This document shows positions 54,621 through 62,097 of a stretch of DNA of 64,000 nt, in pieces (the first letter of the stretch is position 1; each line of letters begins with the position of its first letter). Source of the stretch: Methylobacterium terricola (lineage in GTDB: Bacteria > Pseudomonadota > Alphaproteobacteria > Rhizobiales > Beijerinckiaceae); contig NZ_VDDA01000011.1 in NCBI RefSeq assembly GCF_006151805.1, forward strand, positions 124,001-188,000, in the 5' to 3' direction. A model generated the notes under the pieces. It saw only the letters and a list, made by a program, of their open reading frames with translations. It was not told where the DNA came from and searched no databases. The translations under genes were made by a program, and so were the position numbers.

Positions 54621-56357
54621 CTACTCGGCCGCGATCAACTGGGTACCAGCCTCGTTCGGCTCCAGCGGCGGGATGCCGTCGTTCGGCAGCACGCGTTGCA
54701 CCGCCTTGCAGTATCCGCTGCGGACCTCACCGAACTCGTCGAGGGGGATTGTCAGAATCAGCCCGCCGCGGATGAGAACCCGGGCGGTGCCTGGGGTGTA
54801 GCCGGTGAAGTACGCCCCCTCGACGATGCGCCACAGCAGCACGTGCAGCTTCTGCCGGGTGATGAAGAGTTCGGTTTCGGACTGCCCCTCCATCATGAGG
54901 ATCAGTTCGGCCGCTTCGTCCACCACGTGCTCGTCGGTGCCGGCGACCAGACGCAGCCCCTCGCGATCCCGAATCAGCACGTCCTTCCGCTTCAGCAGGT
55001 CGCCGATGTCGGCCTGAATCTCGCGCCGCCGGGTGAATATCTCGGCGTCGGGCTCATCCTCAGATTCGATCAGGCGCAGCAGGCGGGTGCTCACCTTCTG
55101 AAGGCTGTCGATCCGGACGCTGATTTCCTCGATCTGCCGGGTAACCGCTTCCACCCCATCATCCGGCTCGATGTTCTGGAGCAGTCCCCGCCACGGGATA
55201 TCCGGCAGGGCCTTGAAGAACTTCTTCTCGAACCAGTCGTAGCGGGGCGTGCGCTTGTTATCGCAAGGGTTGCCTCCCTCTTGGTGCGAGGCGCACCGCA
55301 GATACAGGCGTTCCTTCGTCTTGTCTGCGTTCCAGCGCCCGAGGATGCGCATTGGCTCGCCGCAGTGGTCGCACTTCGCCATCCCACCGGTAAACAGGTT
55401 CGACATCTGAAGCTTGCGGCCACCGGTCTTCTTGCCGTGCTTCGGATGCTTGGCAGCTTGAACCTGATCCCAGACTTCCTGGCTGATGATCGCCGGGAAA
55501 TGGCCGGGGATGGGGTCGCCCAGCGGGGATGAACGATCCCCGTCCGTCTTCTTCGGCTGGTACTCACCCAGTACTCTGCGGTCTAACGTAAGTCTCCCAA
55601 CGTAAGCCTGATACCAGCGCCGGTTGGCGGCTCGTTCCTTCGCTTCTTCGCTGTCCCCGAAGCAGGCCGGGACGACCGGGACCCCCTCAGAATTCAAGGT
55701 ACGGGCGATGGAGTGTGAGCCCATGCCGGTTGCGGCGAGTTGGAACACTCGGCGGACGGCCGCTGCCACCTCCTCGATGATGACGTGTTCGACCGTACCG
55801 TCCGGATGGTAGACCCGGCGCAGCCATGCCGGATGGTAGTTGCCCTTCAGTGTGACACCCTGACGCGCCTGCCTCTGGCGCTCGCGGTACGCCGCTTCGA
55901 TGCGCTGACTCTTTTGCTTAGATTCGGTGTGAGCTAGACCGGCCATGGAGGCGATGGCCGGCAGCAGCCACGTCACCTCGGCGAAGCTCTTCTGATCGAT
56001 CGTCTGGTTCAAGCTGAGCAGGTGGATGCTCATCCCCGTGGACAAAATGTCGCGGAGCAACATCAGGATGTCCATCGGCTCTTCACGGCTGAGCCGGTCC
56101 ACGGCCTCGATCACCAGAATCCCTGGCTGGACCAGCCCTTCCTTGATCGCCTTCAGGAACCCGCCCAGCGCCCCCTTCTTCCGGTTCGCCCCTTTGAAGG
56201 CGGACACCCCCAGGTCGAGGATCGCCGGAGCCATCGTGTAGCCGTGCTTCTCCGCGTACGCCTTCGCCTGCTCAATCTGCCGGCGCTCCGAATCACCCTT
56301 GGTCTGGGCGGTCGAACTCATTCGTACGTAAGAATAAACCAGCACCGGCCTGTCCAT
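54621..56357 (-). CDS. int: Large serine integrase
   Basis: A 578-residue serine recombinase. The catalytic domain starts with LVYSYVRMSS (nucleophile near Ser14) and includes EAVDRLSREEP. The recombinase domain follows (about residues 165-290, with GVTLKGNYHPAWLRRVYHPDG), then a zinc ribbon (KCDHCGEP...RCASHQEGGNPCDN, about 320-365), and a coiled coil near residues 410-470 (RIDSLQKVSTRLLRLIES). Its start is 35 bases from the right att core. Serine integrases need no host factors and reverse only with a directionality factor. Confidence 0.95.
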   Translation of the reverse strand: MDRPVLVYSYVRMSSTAQTKGDSERRQIEQAKAYAEKHGYTMAPAILDLGVSAFKGANRKKGALGGFLKAIKEGLVQPGILVIEAVDRLSREEPMDILMLLRDILSTGMSIHLLSLNQTIDQKSFAEVTWLLPAIASMAGLAHTESKQKSQRIEAAYRERQRQARQGVTLKGNYHPAWLRRVYHPDGTVEHVIIEEVAAAVRRVFQLAATGMGSHSIARTLNSEGVPVVPACFGDSEEAKERAANRRWYQAYVGRLTLDRRVLGEYQPKKTDGDRSSPLGDPIPGHFPAIISQEVWDQVQAAKHPKHGKKTGGRKLQMSNLFTGGMAKCDHCGEPMRILGRWNADKTKERLYLRCASHQEGGNPCDNKRTPRYDWFEKKFFKALPDIPWRGLLQNIEPDDGVEAVTRQIEEISVRIDSLQKVSTRLLRLIESEDEPDAEIFTRRREIQADIGDLLKRKDVLIRDREGLRLVAGTDEHVVDEAAELILMMEGQSETELFITRQKLHVLLWRIVEGAYFTGYTPGTARVLIRGGLILTIPLDEFGEVRSGYCKAVQRVLPNDGIPPLEPNEAGTQLIAAE

Positions 56358-56370
56358 AGGTAAACCCTGT

Positions 56371-56397
56371 TACATTTCATAGTAAGGGGTAGTCTAC
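56371..56397 (+). other. attR with core GTCTAC
   Basis: Phage side CATTTCATAGTAAGGGGTA, then GTCTAC (56392-56397), then host GACCGG. With the left phage end it rebuilds attP, in which GGGGTAG-T-CTACCCC is a perfect palindrome and CATTTC/GAAATG extend it to about 42 bases. Confidence 0.85.
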
Positions 56398-56829
56398 GAC
56401 CGGGTCAATAACGGCGTCTACAAGGCCGGGTTCGCCACCAGCCAGGACGCCTACGCCGAGGCGGTGACGGCGCTCTTCGACGAGCTCGACGCCCTCGAGT
56501 CCCGCCTCGACCGCACCCGCTACCTGATGGGCGAGCGGCTGACCGAGGCCGACATCCGGCTGTTCACCACGCTGGTGCGGTTCGACCCGGTCTATGTCGG
56601 GCACTTCAAGTGCAACCTGCGCCGAATCGCCGGCTACCCGAACCTCGCGCCCTACCTGCGCGACCTCTACCAGACCCCCGGCATCGCCCCGACGGTGAAC
56701 CTCACCCATATCAAGCGGCACTATTACGAGAGCCATCCGACCATCAACCCGACCGGGATCGTGCCGCTCGGGCCGGTGCTGGATTACGATGCGCCGCACG
56801 GGCGGGCGGAGCGGTTCGAAGCTTCGTAA
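56392..56829 (+). pseudogene. C-terminal part of glutathionyl-hydroquinone reductase
   Basis: From the att core the frame reads VYDRVNNGVYKAGFATSQDAYAEAV and continues with the all-alpha domain (RYLMGERLTEADIRLFTTLVRFD, and VGHFKCNLRRI with HIKRHYYESH), typical of Xi-class glutathione transferases. It has no own start codon nearby; a GTG at 56464 is inside the domain. Together with 14640-15188 it completes the gene of roughly 330 codons; precise excision would repair it. Confidence 0.92.
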
Positions 56830-57046
56830 GCAGTCGAAGCCGTTCGTCGCGCTGCGATGCGTCCACCTTGCAGGGCCATCCCGGGGCTCGCCCGAGGCGC
56901 GAGCCCGGGATCCCGAGCCGCAAGTGGCACAGGACGAGGAAAACAGCGGTCCGCGTCTTCCTGAACCATCTGCGGCTCTGGATTCCGGGTTCCGCCTCGC
57001 GGCCCCGGAATGACGATGGCGGATGTCAGGTCCCGATGGAGAAGAC
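56830..57046. repeat. Host intergenic palindromic repeat pair
   Basis: Two hairpins: CCCGGGGCTCG...CGAGCCCGGG (about 56881-56912) and ATTCCGGG...CCCCGGAAT (about 56980-57010). Paired palindromes of this style are common extragenic repeats in GC-rich Rhizobiales. No gene is seen. Confidence 0.5.
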
Positions 57047-58489
57047 CTACGCCGTCGCCGCGAACACGTCCGGCAGCGACGGCAGCCTCTGCCGCAGCCG
57101 CAGCAGCGCGATGATCTCGATCTCGGCGAGCGCCCGCGCCCGCTCGTCCTCCGGCGGGTTGTCCAGGCGCTCGGCGAGCTGGGCCAGGATCTCGTCCGGG
57201 CCCTTCCCCCGCACCGCCATCACGAACGGGAAGCCGTGGCGGGTGCGATAGCGCTCGTTGAGGTCGAGGAAGCGGGCACGGCCCTCGGCGTCGAGGGCGT
57301 CGAGGCCGGCCGAGGCCTGCTCGGCGCGGGATTCGGGCGCGAGGTCGGCGGCGGCGACCCGCCCCGCGAGGTCGGGATGGGCGCGGATGAGGGCGAGCTG
57401 CCGCTCCGGCTCGGCCGCCCGCATCACCTCGACCATCGCGGCGTGGAGCCCGTCGGCCGAGTCCTGCATCGGCGACAGCCCGGCCGCCACCGCGCCCTCG
57501 GCCACCCAGGGCGAGTGCTCGAACACGTCGCCGAAGCTCTCGACGAACAGGGCGCGGCCCATCCGGCTCGGGGTCAGGCCGGCGGGCGGGTGCGTCTTGG
57601 CCCAGTGACGGGCGATGTCGATGCGCCGCGTCACCCACACGCCGTCATGCGCCGCCACGTGGTCGAGGAAGCGGGCGAGCGCGGCGATCCGCCCGGGCCG
57701 CCCGACGAGCCGGCAATGCAGGCCGATCGACAGCATCCGCGGCGTCTCGGCGCCCTCGGCGTAGAGCACGTCGAACGCGTCGCGCAGATAGGCGAAGAAC
57801 TGGTCGCCGGCGTTGAACCCCTGCGGCGTGGCGAACCGCATGTCGTTCGAATCGAGGGTGTAGGGCACGACGAGCTGCGGCGCGCGGGGTCCCTCGACCC
57901 AGTAGGGCAGGTCGTCGGCGTAGGAATCGGCCGAGTAGAGGAAGCCGCCTTCCTCCATCACCAGCCGCAGGGTGTTCTCCGAGGTCCGCCCCGTGTACCA
58001 GCCGAGCGGGCGCTCGCCGGTGACCTCGGTGTGGATCCGGATCGCCTCGCCCATATGCGCCTTCTCCTCCTCGTAGGAGAAGTCGCGGTAGTCGATCCAT
58101 TTGAGGCCGTGGCAGGCGATCTCCCAGCCGGCCTCGCGCATCGCCGCGACCGCGTCGGGGTTGCGCTGGAGGGCGGTGGCGACGCCGTAGACCGTCACCG
58201 GAATCCCCCGCCCGGTGAACAGCCGGTGCAGGCGCCAGAACCCGACCCGCGAGCCGTACTCGTAGATCGATTCCATGCTCATATGGCGCTGGCCCGGCCA
58301 GGCCTGCGCGCCGACGATCTCCGACAGGAACGCCTCCGAGGCCCGGTCGCCGTGCAGGAGACAATTCTCGCCGCCCTCCTCGTAGTTGATGACGAACTGC
58401 ACCGCGAGGCGGGCGCCGTTCGGCCACTGCGCCTGCGGCGGGGTGCGGCCGTAGCCGACGAGGTCGCGGGGGTAGGGGGAGTCGGTCAT
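57047..58489 (-). CDS. Fused allantoinase (PuuE) and OHCU decarboxylase (UraD)
   Basis: A 480-residue two-domain enzyme of purine (urate) breakdown. Residues 1-310 form a PuuE-type polysaccharide-deacetylase-fold allantoinase: LVGYGRTPPQAQWPNGARLAVQF is in this region, with YEYGSRVGFWRLHRLF and GLHCRLVGRPGRI. Residues 320-480 are a UraD/OHCU decarboxylase: SRMGRALFVESFGDVFEHSPWVAE, AHPDLAGR and FPFVMAVRGK. The two consecutive steps (OHCU to allantoin, then allantoin to allantoate) are in one chain. No uricase or hydrolase gene is in the window. Confidence 0.9.
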   Translation of the reverse strand: MTDSPYPRDLVGYGRTPPQAQWPNGARLAVQFVINYEEGGENCLLHGDRASEAFLSEIVGAQAWPGQRHMSMESIYEYGSRVGFWRLHRLFTGRGIPVTVYGVATALQRNPDAVAAMREAGWEIACHGLKWIDYRDFSYEEEKAHMGEAIRIHTEVTGERPLGWYTGRTSENTLRLVMEEGGFLYSADSYADDLPYWVEGPRAPQLVVPYTLDSNDMRFATPQGFNAGDQFFAYLRDAFDVLYAEGAETPRMLSIGLHCRLVGRPGRIAALARFLDHVAAHDGVWVTRRIDIARHWAKTHPPAGLTPSRMGRALFVESFGDVFEHSPWVAEGAVAAGLSPMQDSADGLHAAMVEVMRAAEPERQLALIRAHPDLAGRVAAADLAPESRAEQASAGLDALDAEGRARFLDLNERYRTRHGFPFVMAVRGKGPDEILAQLAERLDNPPEDERARALAEIEIIALLRLRQRLPSLPDVFAATA

Positions 58490-58545
58490 GGGATCTGTCC
58501 GGTCGGACGGCCAACGCTGCTCCGTACGCTTCCGAGGAGCGCGCG

Positions 58546-58706
58546 GGATCCCCTCTCCCGTGTGGGAGAGGGGCAGGGGTGAGGGTGCCGCGGTCCTCAC
58601 TCAGGCTCGGACCGTCCCGCTACCGGCACGACGCTCAGCGGTTCACACTGACGCGCGCCACCTTCACCCCCGGCCCCTCTCCCACCCGGGAGAGGGGAGC
58701 CGCGCC
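58546..58706. repeat. Two inverted copies of a GGGAGAGGGG palindrome
   Basis: CCCCTCTCCC-GTGT-GGGAGAGGGG near 58552-58575 and CCCCTCTCCC-ACCC-GGGAGAGGGG near 58674-58697, in opposite orientation with matching flanks (GGGGTGAGGG / CACCTTCACCCC). A dispersed extragenic palindrome, possibly also acting as a transcription-ending hairpin. The gap 58490-58797 holds no gene. Confidence 0.6.
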
Positions 58707-58797
58707 TTCTCGTTCACGGCGGAGCCGTGAGGCCGCGTGAAAAACTCTCCGCGACCTTAGCCGTAGGGCAGCCTGGGTGCAAAACCGCCGCGAGGCC

Positions 58798-60078
58798 TCA
58801 CCCCGCCAGCGCCTCCAGCGCCGGATCGACCCGGGCGAAATGGTCCTCCCAGGTCGGCGCCCGGTAGCCGGCGAGGCGCCCCGCCATCGTGGTGCGCAAG
58901 GCCGAGCCCGGCACCGCCAGCTCCCCGACCACCCGCATCCAGCCCAGGCCGTCGAGGGGGTGGAGAAACTCGGCGAAGGACCCGGCGATCTCGCGGTGAA
59001 CCGGGATGTCGGAGGCGACGACCGGCAGGCCGGCAGCGGCGGCCTCCAGAACCGGCAGGCCGTAGCCCTCGGCGAAGGAGGGCATCAGCAGGGCGGTGGC
59101 CTGGCCCATCAGCCGCACGAGGCCCGCGGTCGAGAGCCCGGAGACCTCGGTGACGTGGGCGCGCACCGCCGGGCAGCGCTCCAGCAGGTCGACCACGTTC
59201 TCACTCTCCCAGCCGCGGCGCCCCACGACGACGAGGCGCGGGGTCGCGTTCCCATGCCGAAGGCTGAGCTCGCGCCAGACGGTCAGCAGGGCGATCAGGT
59301 TCTTGCGCGGCTCGATCGTGCCGCAGACCAGGAAGAGCGGCCGGGCCGGCGGCGCCGACGGAGCCCGGCCGAACGCACTCTCGATCCCGAGCGGCCCGAC
59401 CGTGACCGGCGGCGCCTGCCGCCCGAGCCCGGCGAGGAAGCCCGAGAAGCGCTCCCCGACATCGGCCGAGTTCACCACCACCGCGCGGGCATGGCGCGCC
59501 ACCGTCTCCATCCGCACCCGGTGGCGCTCGGCCTCCCCGGGACGGCCGTATTCGGGAAACTCGATCGGGATCAGGTCGTGGACGAAGAAGACCGGGGTCA
59601 CGTCGGTGCGGTCGTAGAGCCAGTCGAACCGTTCCGGCCGGTCGAGGCGCAGATGCGAGGTGTGGAGGTAGAGCGTTCCCCGCGGCAGCCGCTCCGGCCC
59701 CGGCGCCCGCAACGCCGCGATCCAGGCCCGGACCTCGCGCTCCCGGCGCCGGCGCCCGCCGCTCGACCCGGCGGGCCGGGAACCCGCCGCCGGGGCCGGC
59801 AGGCCGACCCGCACGCAGAGGTCGCGATAGACTGGGTCGTCCTCCGCCGCGACCTCCTCGGTCCAGGCGGTGACCGCCGCCTCCACTAGCCCGGCCATCT
59901 GCCCGCGATCGAGGACCTTCGGGCCGAGCCGGGTCGAGACGAGGCCGAAGCGCTCCCCGCCCTGCGCCAGCAGGTGGCGGGCATAGGCGAGGTCGACGCG
60001 GTCGATCCCGGTCGGGCTCGCGTGCCGCAGGCGGGTGACGAGCCGGGTGAGATCGAGGGCGACGGGGGAACGGAGCAT
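58798..60078 (-). CDS. Glycosyltransferase family 4 protein
   Basis: A 426-residue GT-B glycosyltransferase. The C-terminal Rossmann domain carries CGTIEPRKNLIALLTVWREL, LVVVGRRGWES, the acceptor-site block MPSFAEGYGLPVLEAAAAGLPVVASD and HREIAG. The N-terminal domain has DLTRLVTRLRHASPTGIDRVD, typical of capsular or lipopolysaccharide mannosyltransferases. Expected to act at the inner membrane in surface polysaccharide synthesis. Sugar specificity is unknown. Confidence 0.88.
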   Translation of the reverse strand: MLRSPVALDLTRLVTRLRHASPTGIDRVDLAYARHLLAQGGERFGLVSTRLGPKVLDRGQMAGLVEAAVTAWTEEVAAEDDPVYRDLCVRVGLPAPAAGSRPAGSSGGRRRREREVRAWIAALRAPGPERLPRGTLYLHTSHLRLDRPERFDWLYDRTDVTPVFFVHDLIPIEFPEYGRPGEAERHRVRMETVARHARAVVVNSADVGERFSGFLAGLGRQAPPVTVGPLGIESAFGRAPSAPPARPLFLVCGTIEPRKNLIALLTVWRELSLRHGNATPRLVVVGRRGWESENVVDLLERCPAVRAHVTEVSGLSTAGLVRLMGQATALLMPSFAEGYGLPVLEAAAAGLPVVASDIPVHREIAGSFAEFLHPLDGLGWMRVVGELAVPGSALRTTMAGRLAGYRAPTWEDHFARVDPALEALAG

Positions 60079-60325
60079 GACGGTCTCGACGCTGTGACGG
60101 CACTCGGGCGCCGTCCTACATGGCCGCAGCCCGGAAGCCCAATCGGCGGCCGTCCTGTGCGGCAGCGCACAAAACTTGCTCCGGGGGAGGGATGGTCGCC
60201 CTTGCAACGCTGAGCGCTGATGATTTATCGCATTCGTCACCGCTCCGTCGCGCCGCGGTGACAAGGGGCGGACGCACCGACTATGATCGTCAAGTCGGCG
60301 CCGGGGTCGGCAATCGGATGGGACT

Positions 60326-60646
60326 ATGGCGATCGTCGATCTGGACCGGGATGCGGTGAAGAGCGGGCTGGCGGACGGGTCCGTCCTGTTGATCGACGTG
60401 CGCGAGCCGAACGAGTTCGCTTCCGGCCACATCCCGGGCTCGGTCTCCTTCCCGCTCTCGACCTTCGACATCGAGCGGTTGCAGGCGCTGATCGCCGGCG
60501 ACGGCCGCCGCCCGGTCCTGTCCTGCGCCGCCGGCGTGCGTTCGGCCCGCGCGCTGCAATACCTCCAGAGCCAGGGCATCCCTCTGTCCGAGCATTATGT
60601 CGGCGGCTTCAAGGATTGGGCCAATGCCGGCGAGGCGATCGACTAG
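60326..60646 (+). CDS. Rhodanese-like sulfurtransferase
   Basis: A 106-residue single-domain rhodanese. Typical blocks are LIDVREPNEFASGHIPGSVSFPL and the active-site loop LSCAAGVRSARAL with the catalytic Cys near residue 66. Small stand-alone rhodaneses carry persulfide sulfur or protect against cyanide/sulfide. It is divergent from the glycosyltransferase and precedes the efflux operon by about 220 bases. Confidence 0.9.
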   Translation: MAIVDLDRDAVKSGLADGSVLLIDVREPNEFASGHIPGSVSFPLSTFDIERLQALIAGDGRRPVLSCAAGVRSARALQYLQSQGIPLSEHYVGGFKDWANAGEAID

Positions 60647-60867
60647 CTGACCTTGGGATAGACGATACGAGGCCGGCCGCCTTCGGGTTCGTTCGCCGGC
60701 CTCGCGACATCCCGCCCTCCGGGCGGTTCGACAACCCCGGCCCCGGGAGGGCCGTGCCGAGGGCGGCGCGGTTCCCGATACGGCCAGCCCCTCGACGCGG
60801 ATGCTCCCCGGCGCATCTCCGACGCGCGTCCGACGGGTCGCATGCAGAGATGAACGGGAGAGTGAGT

Positions 60868-62001
60868 ATGCGCAGGCTAGGGCTGGCGGCGGTGATCCCG
60901 GCGCTCCTGCTGATGGCCGGAATCCCGGCGCGGGCCCAGGCTCCCGGCGGTCCGCCCCCCGCGGTCACGGTCGCCAAGCCCGTGGTCAAGGAGGTGGTCG
61001 AGCACGACGACTTCACCGGCCGCTTCAACGCGATCGAGTATGTCGAGGTGCGCGCCCGCGTCACCGGCTACCTGCAAAAGATCCATTTCCAGGACGGCGC
61101 CGTGGTGAAGAAGGGCGAGCTGCTCTTCACCATCGACCGGCGGCCCTACAAGGCCGCCCTCGACCAGGCGACCGCAGCCCTGTCCTCGGCCCAGGCCCGG
61201 CTGAACTTCACCCAGACCGATCTCGAGCGCGCCCAGACGCTCAGCCGCTCGGGCAACATCTCCGAGCAGGTCACCGACCAGCGCCGGCAGAACTCGCTGA
61301 CCGCCCAGGCCGACGTCGACAGCGCCACCGCGGCCCTGCGCCAGGCCCAGCTCAACTACGACTTCACCGAGGTGCGCTCGCCGATCGACGGGCGGATCTC
61401 GCAGCGGAACGTCACCGAGGGCAACATCGTCATCACCGACCAGACGATGCTGACCACCATCGTGTCGCTGGATCCGATCTACTTCTCGTTCACCGTCGAC
61501 GAGCGCTCGTTCCTGGCCTACCAGGGCACGCTCAGGATCGGCATGGGGGCGACCCAGAACGAGCACACCGTGCCGATCCTGGTGGCGCTGACCGGCGAGG
61601 CCAAGCCGACCCGCAAGGGCGTGCTCAACTTCGTCGACAACCGGGTCGACGAGGCGACCGGCACGGTGCTCCTGCGCGCCACCGTCGAGAATCCCGACCG
61701 CTTCATCAAGCCCGGCCTGTTCGGCATCGTCAGCATGCCGGCTTCCAAGCCCTATCGCGGCGTGCTGATCCCCGACGACGCGATCGCGGCGAACCAGGAC
61801 AAGCGCCTCGTCTACGTGCTCGGGCCCGACAACGTCGTCCAGCCGCGCAACATCCGCCCCGGCCCGAAGATCGACGGCTACCGGGTGGTGCGCGACGGCC
61901 TGAAGGGCGACGAGACCATCGTGATCGTCGGCCTGACCCGGGTGCGTCCGGGCGCCAAGGTCACGCCCGAGGTCAAGGAACTGCCACCGGTCCGCGAGTG
62001 A
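60868..62001 (+). CDS. RND efflux periplasmic adaptor (membrane fusion protein)
   Basis: A 377-residue HlyD/AcrA-type adaptor. Residues 1-24 form a signal peptide (LGLAAVIPALLLMAGIPARA), followed by the lipoyl-like half RARVTGYLQKIHFQDGAVVKKGELLFTIDRRPY, a helical hairpin rich in Gln/Ala, the second lipoyl half DFTEVRSPIDGRI and the beta-barrel. GGGAG precedes the ATG at 60868; 60850 is an alternative. It bridges the RND pump encoded just downstream and an outer-membrane channel. Confidence 0.92.
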   Translation: MRRLGLAAVIPALLLMAGIPARAQAPGGPPPAVTVAKPVVKEVVEHDDFTGRFNAIEYVEVRARVTGYLQKIHFQDGAVVKKGELLFTIDRRPYKAALDQATAALSSAQARLNFTQTDLERAQTLSRSGNISEQVTDQRRQNSLTAQADVDSATAALRQAQLNYDFTEVRSPIDGRISQRNVTEGNIVITDQTMLTTIVSLDPIYFSFTVDERSFLAYQGTLRIGMGATQNEHTVPILVALTGEAKPTRKGVLNFVDNRVDEATGTVLLRATVENPDRFIKPGLFGIVSMPASKPYRGVLIPDDAIAANQDKRLVYVLGPDNVVQPRNIRPGPKIDGYRVVRDGLKGDETIVIVGLTRVRPGAKVTPEVKELPPVRE

Positions 62002-62097
62002 ACGAAAGACGCGCCGCCGTGAGGGCGGCGCTTCCGTCAGGACGCCAGTGCCCCAGCCGGGGCGCCCCGCCCGCATGAGGGCGCGAGAGGCCCACCG

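Larger units (their letters stand above)
15183..56397. mobile_element. Complete temperate prophage (podovirus-like), about 41.2 kb
   Basis: Inserted in the glutathionyl-hydroquinone reductase gene by a large serine integrase. The ends are set by the break in host reading-frame continuity and by the shared GTCTAC at both junctions. Gene modules from right to left are integration, regulation/replication, terminase-portal-capsid, tail fibres, lysis, nozzle and ejection proteins. No tail tape measure, sheath or baseplate genes are recognised, while muralytic ejection-type proteins are present, which fits a short-tailed phage. Base composition is less GC-rich than the flanks. All essential virion modules look intact, so it could be inducible. 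Confidence 0.93.

Noticed and set aside
15183..56397. tRNA gene as integration site
   Set aside because: Both junctions lie in a protein gene whose frame is restored across the core; no tRNA-like sequence is present.
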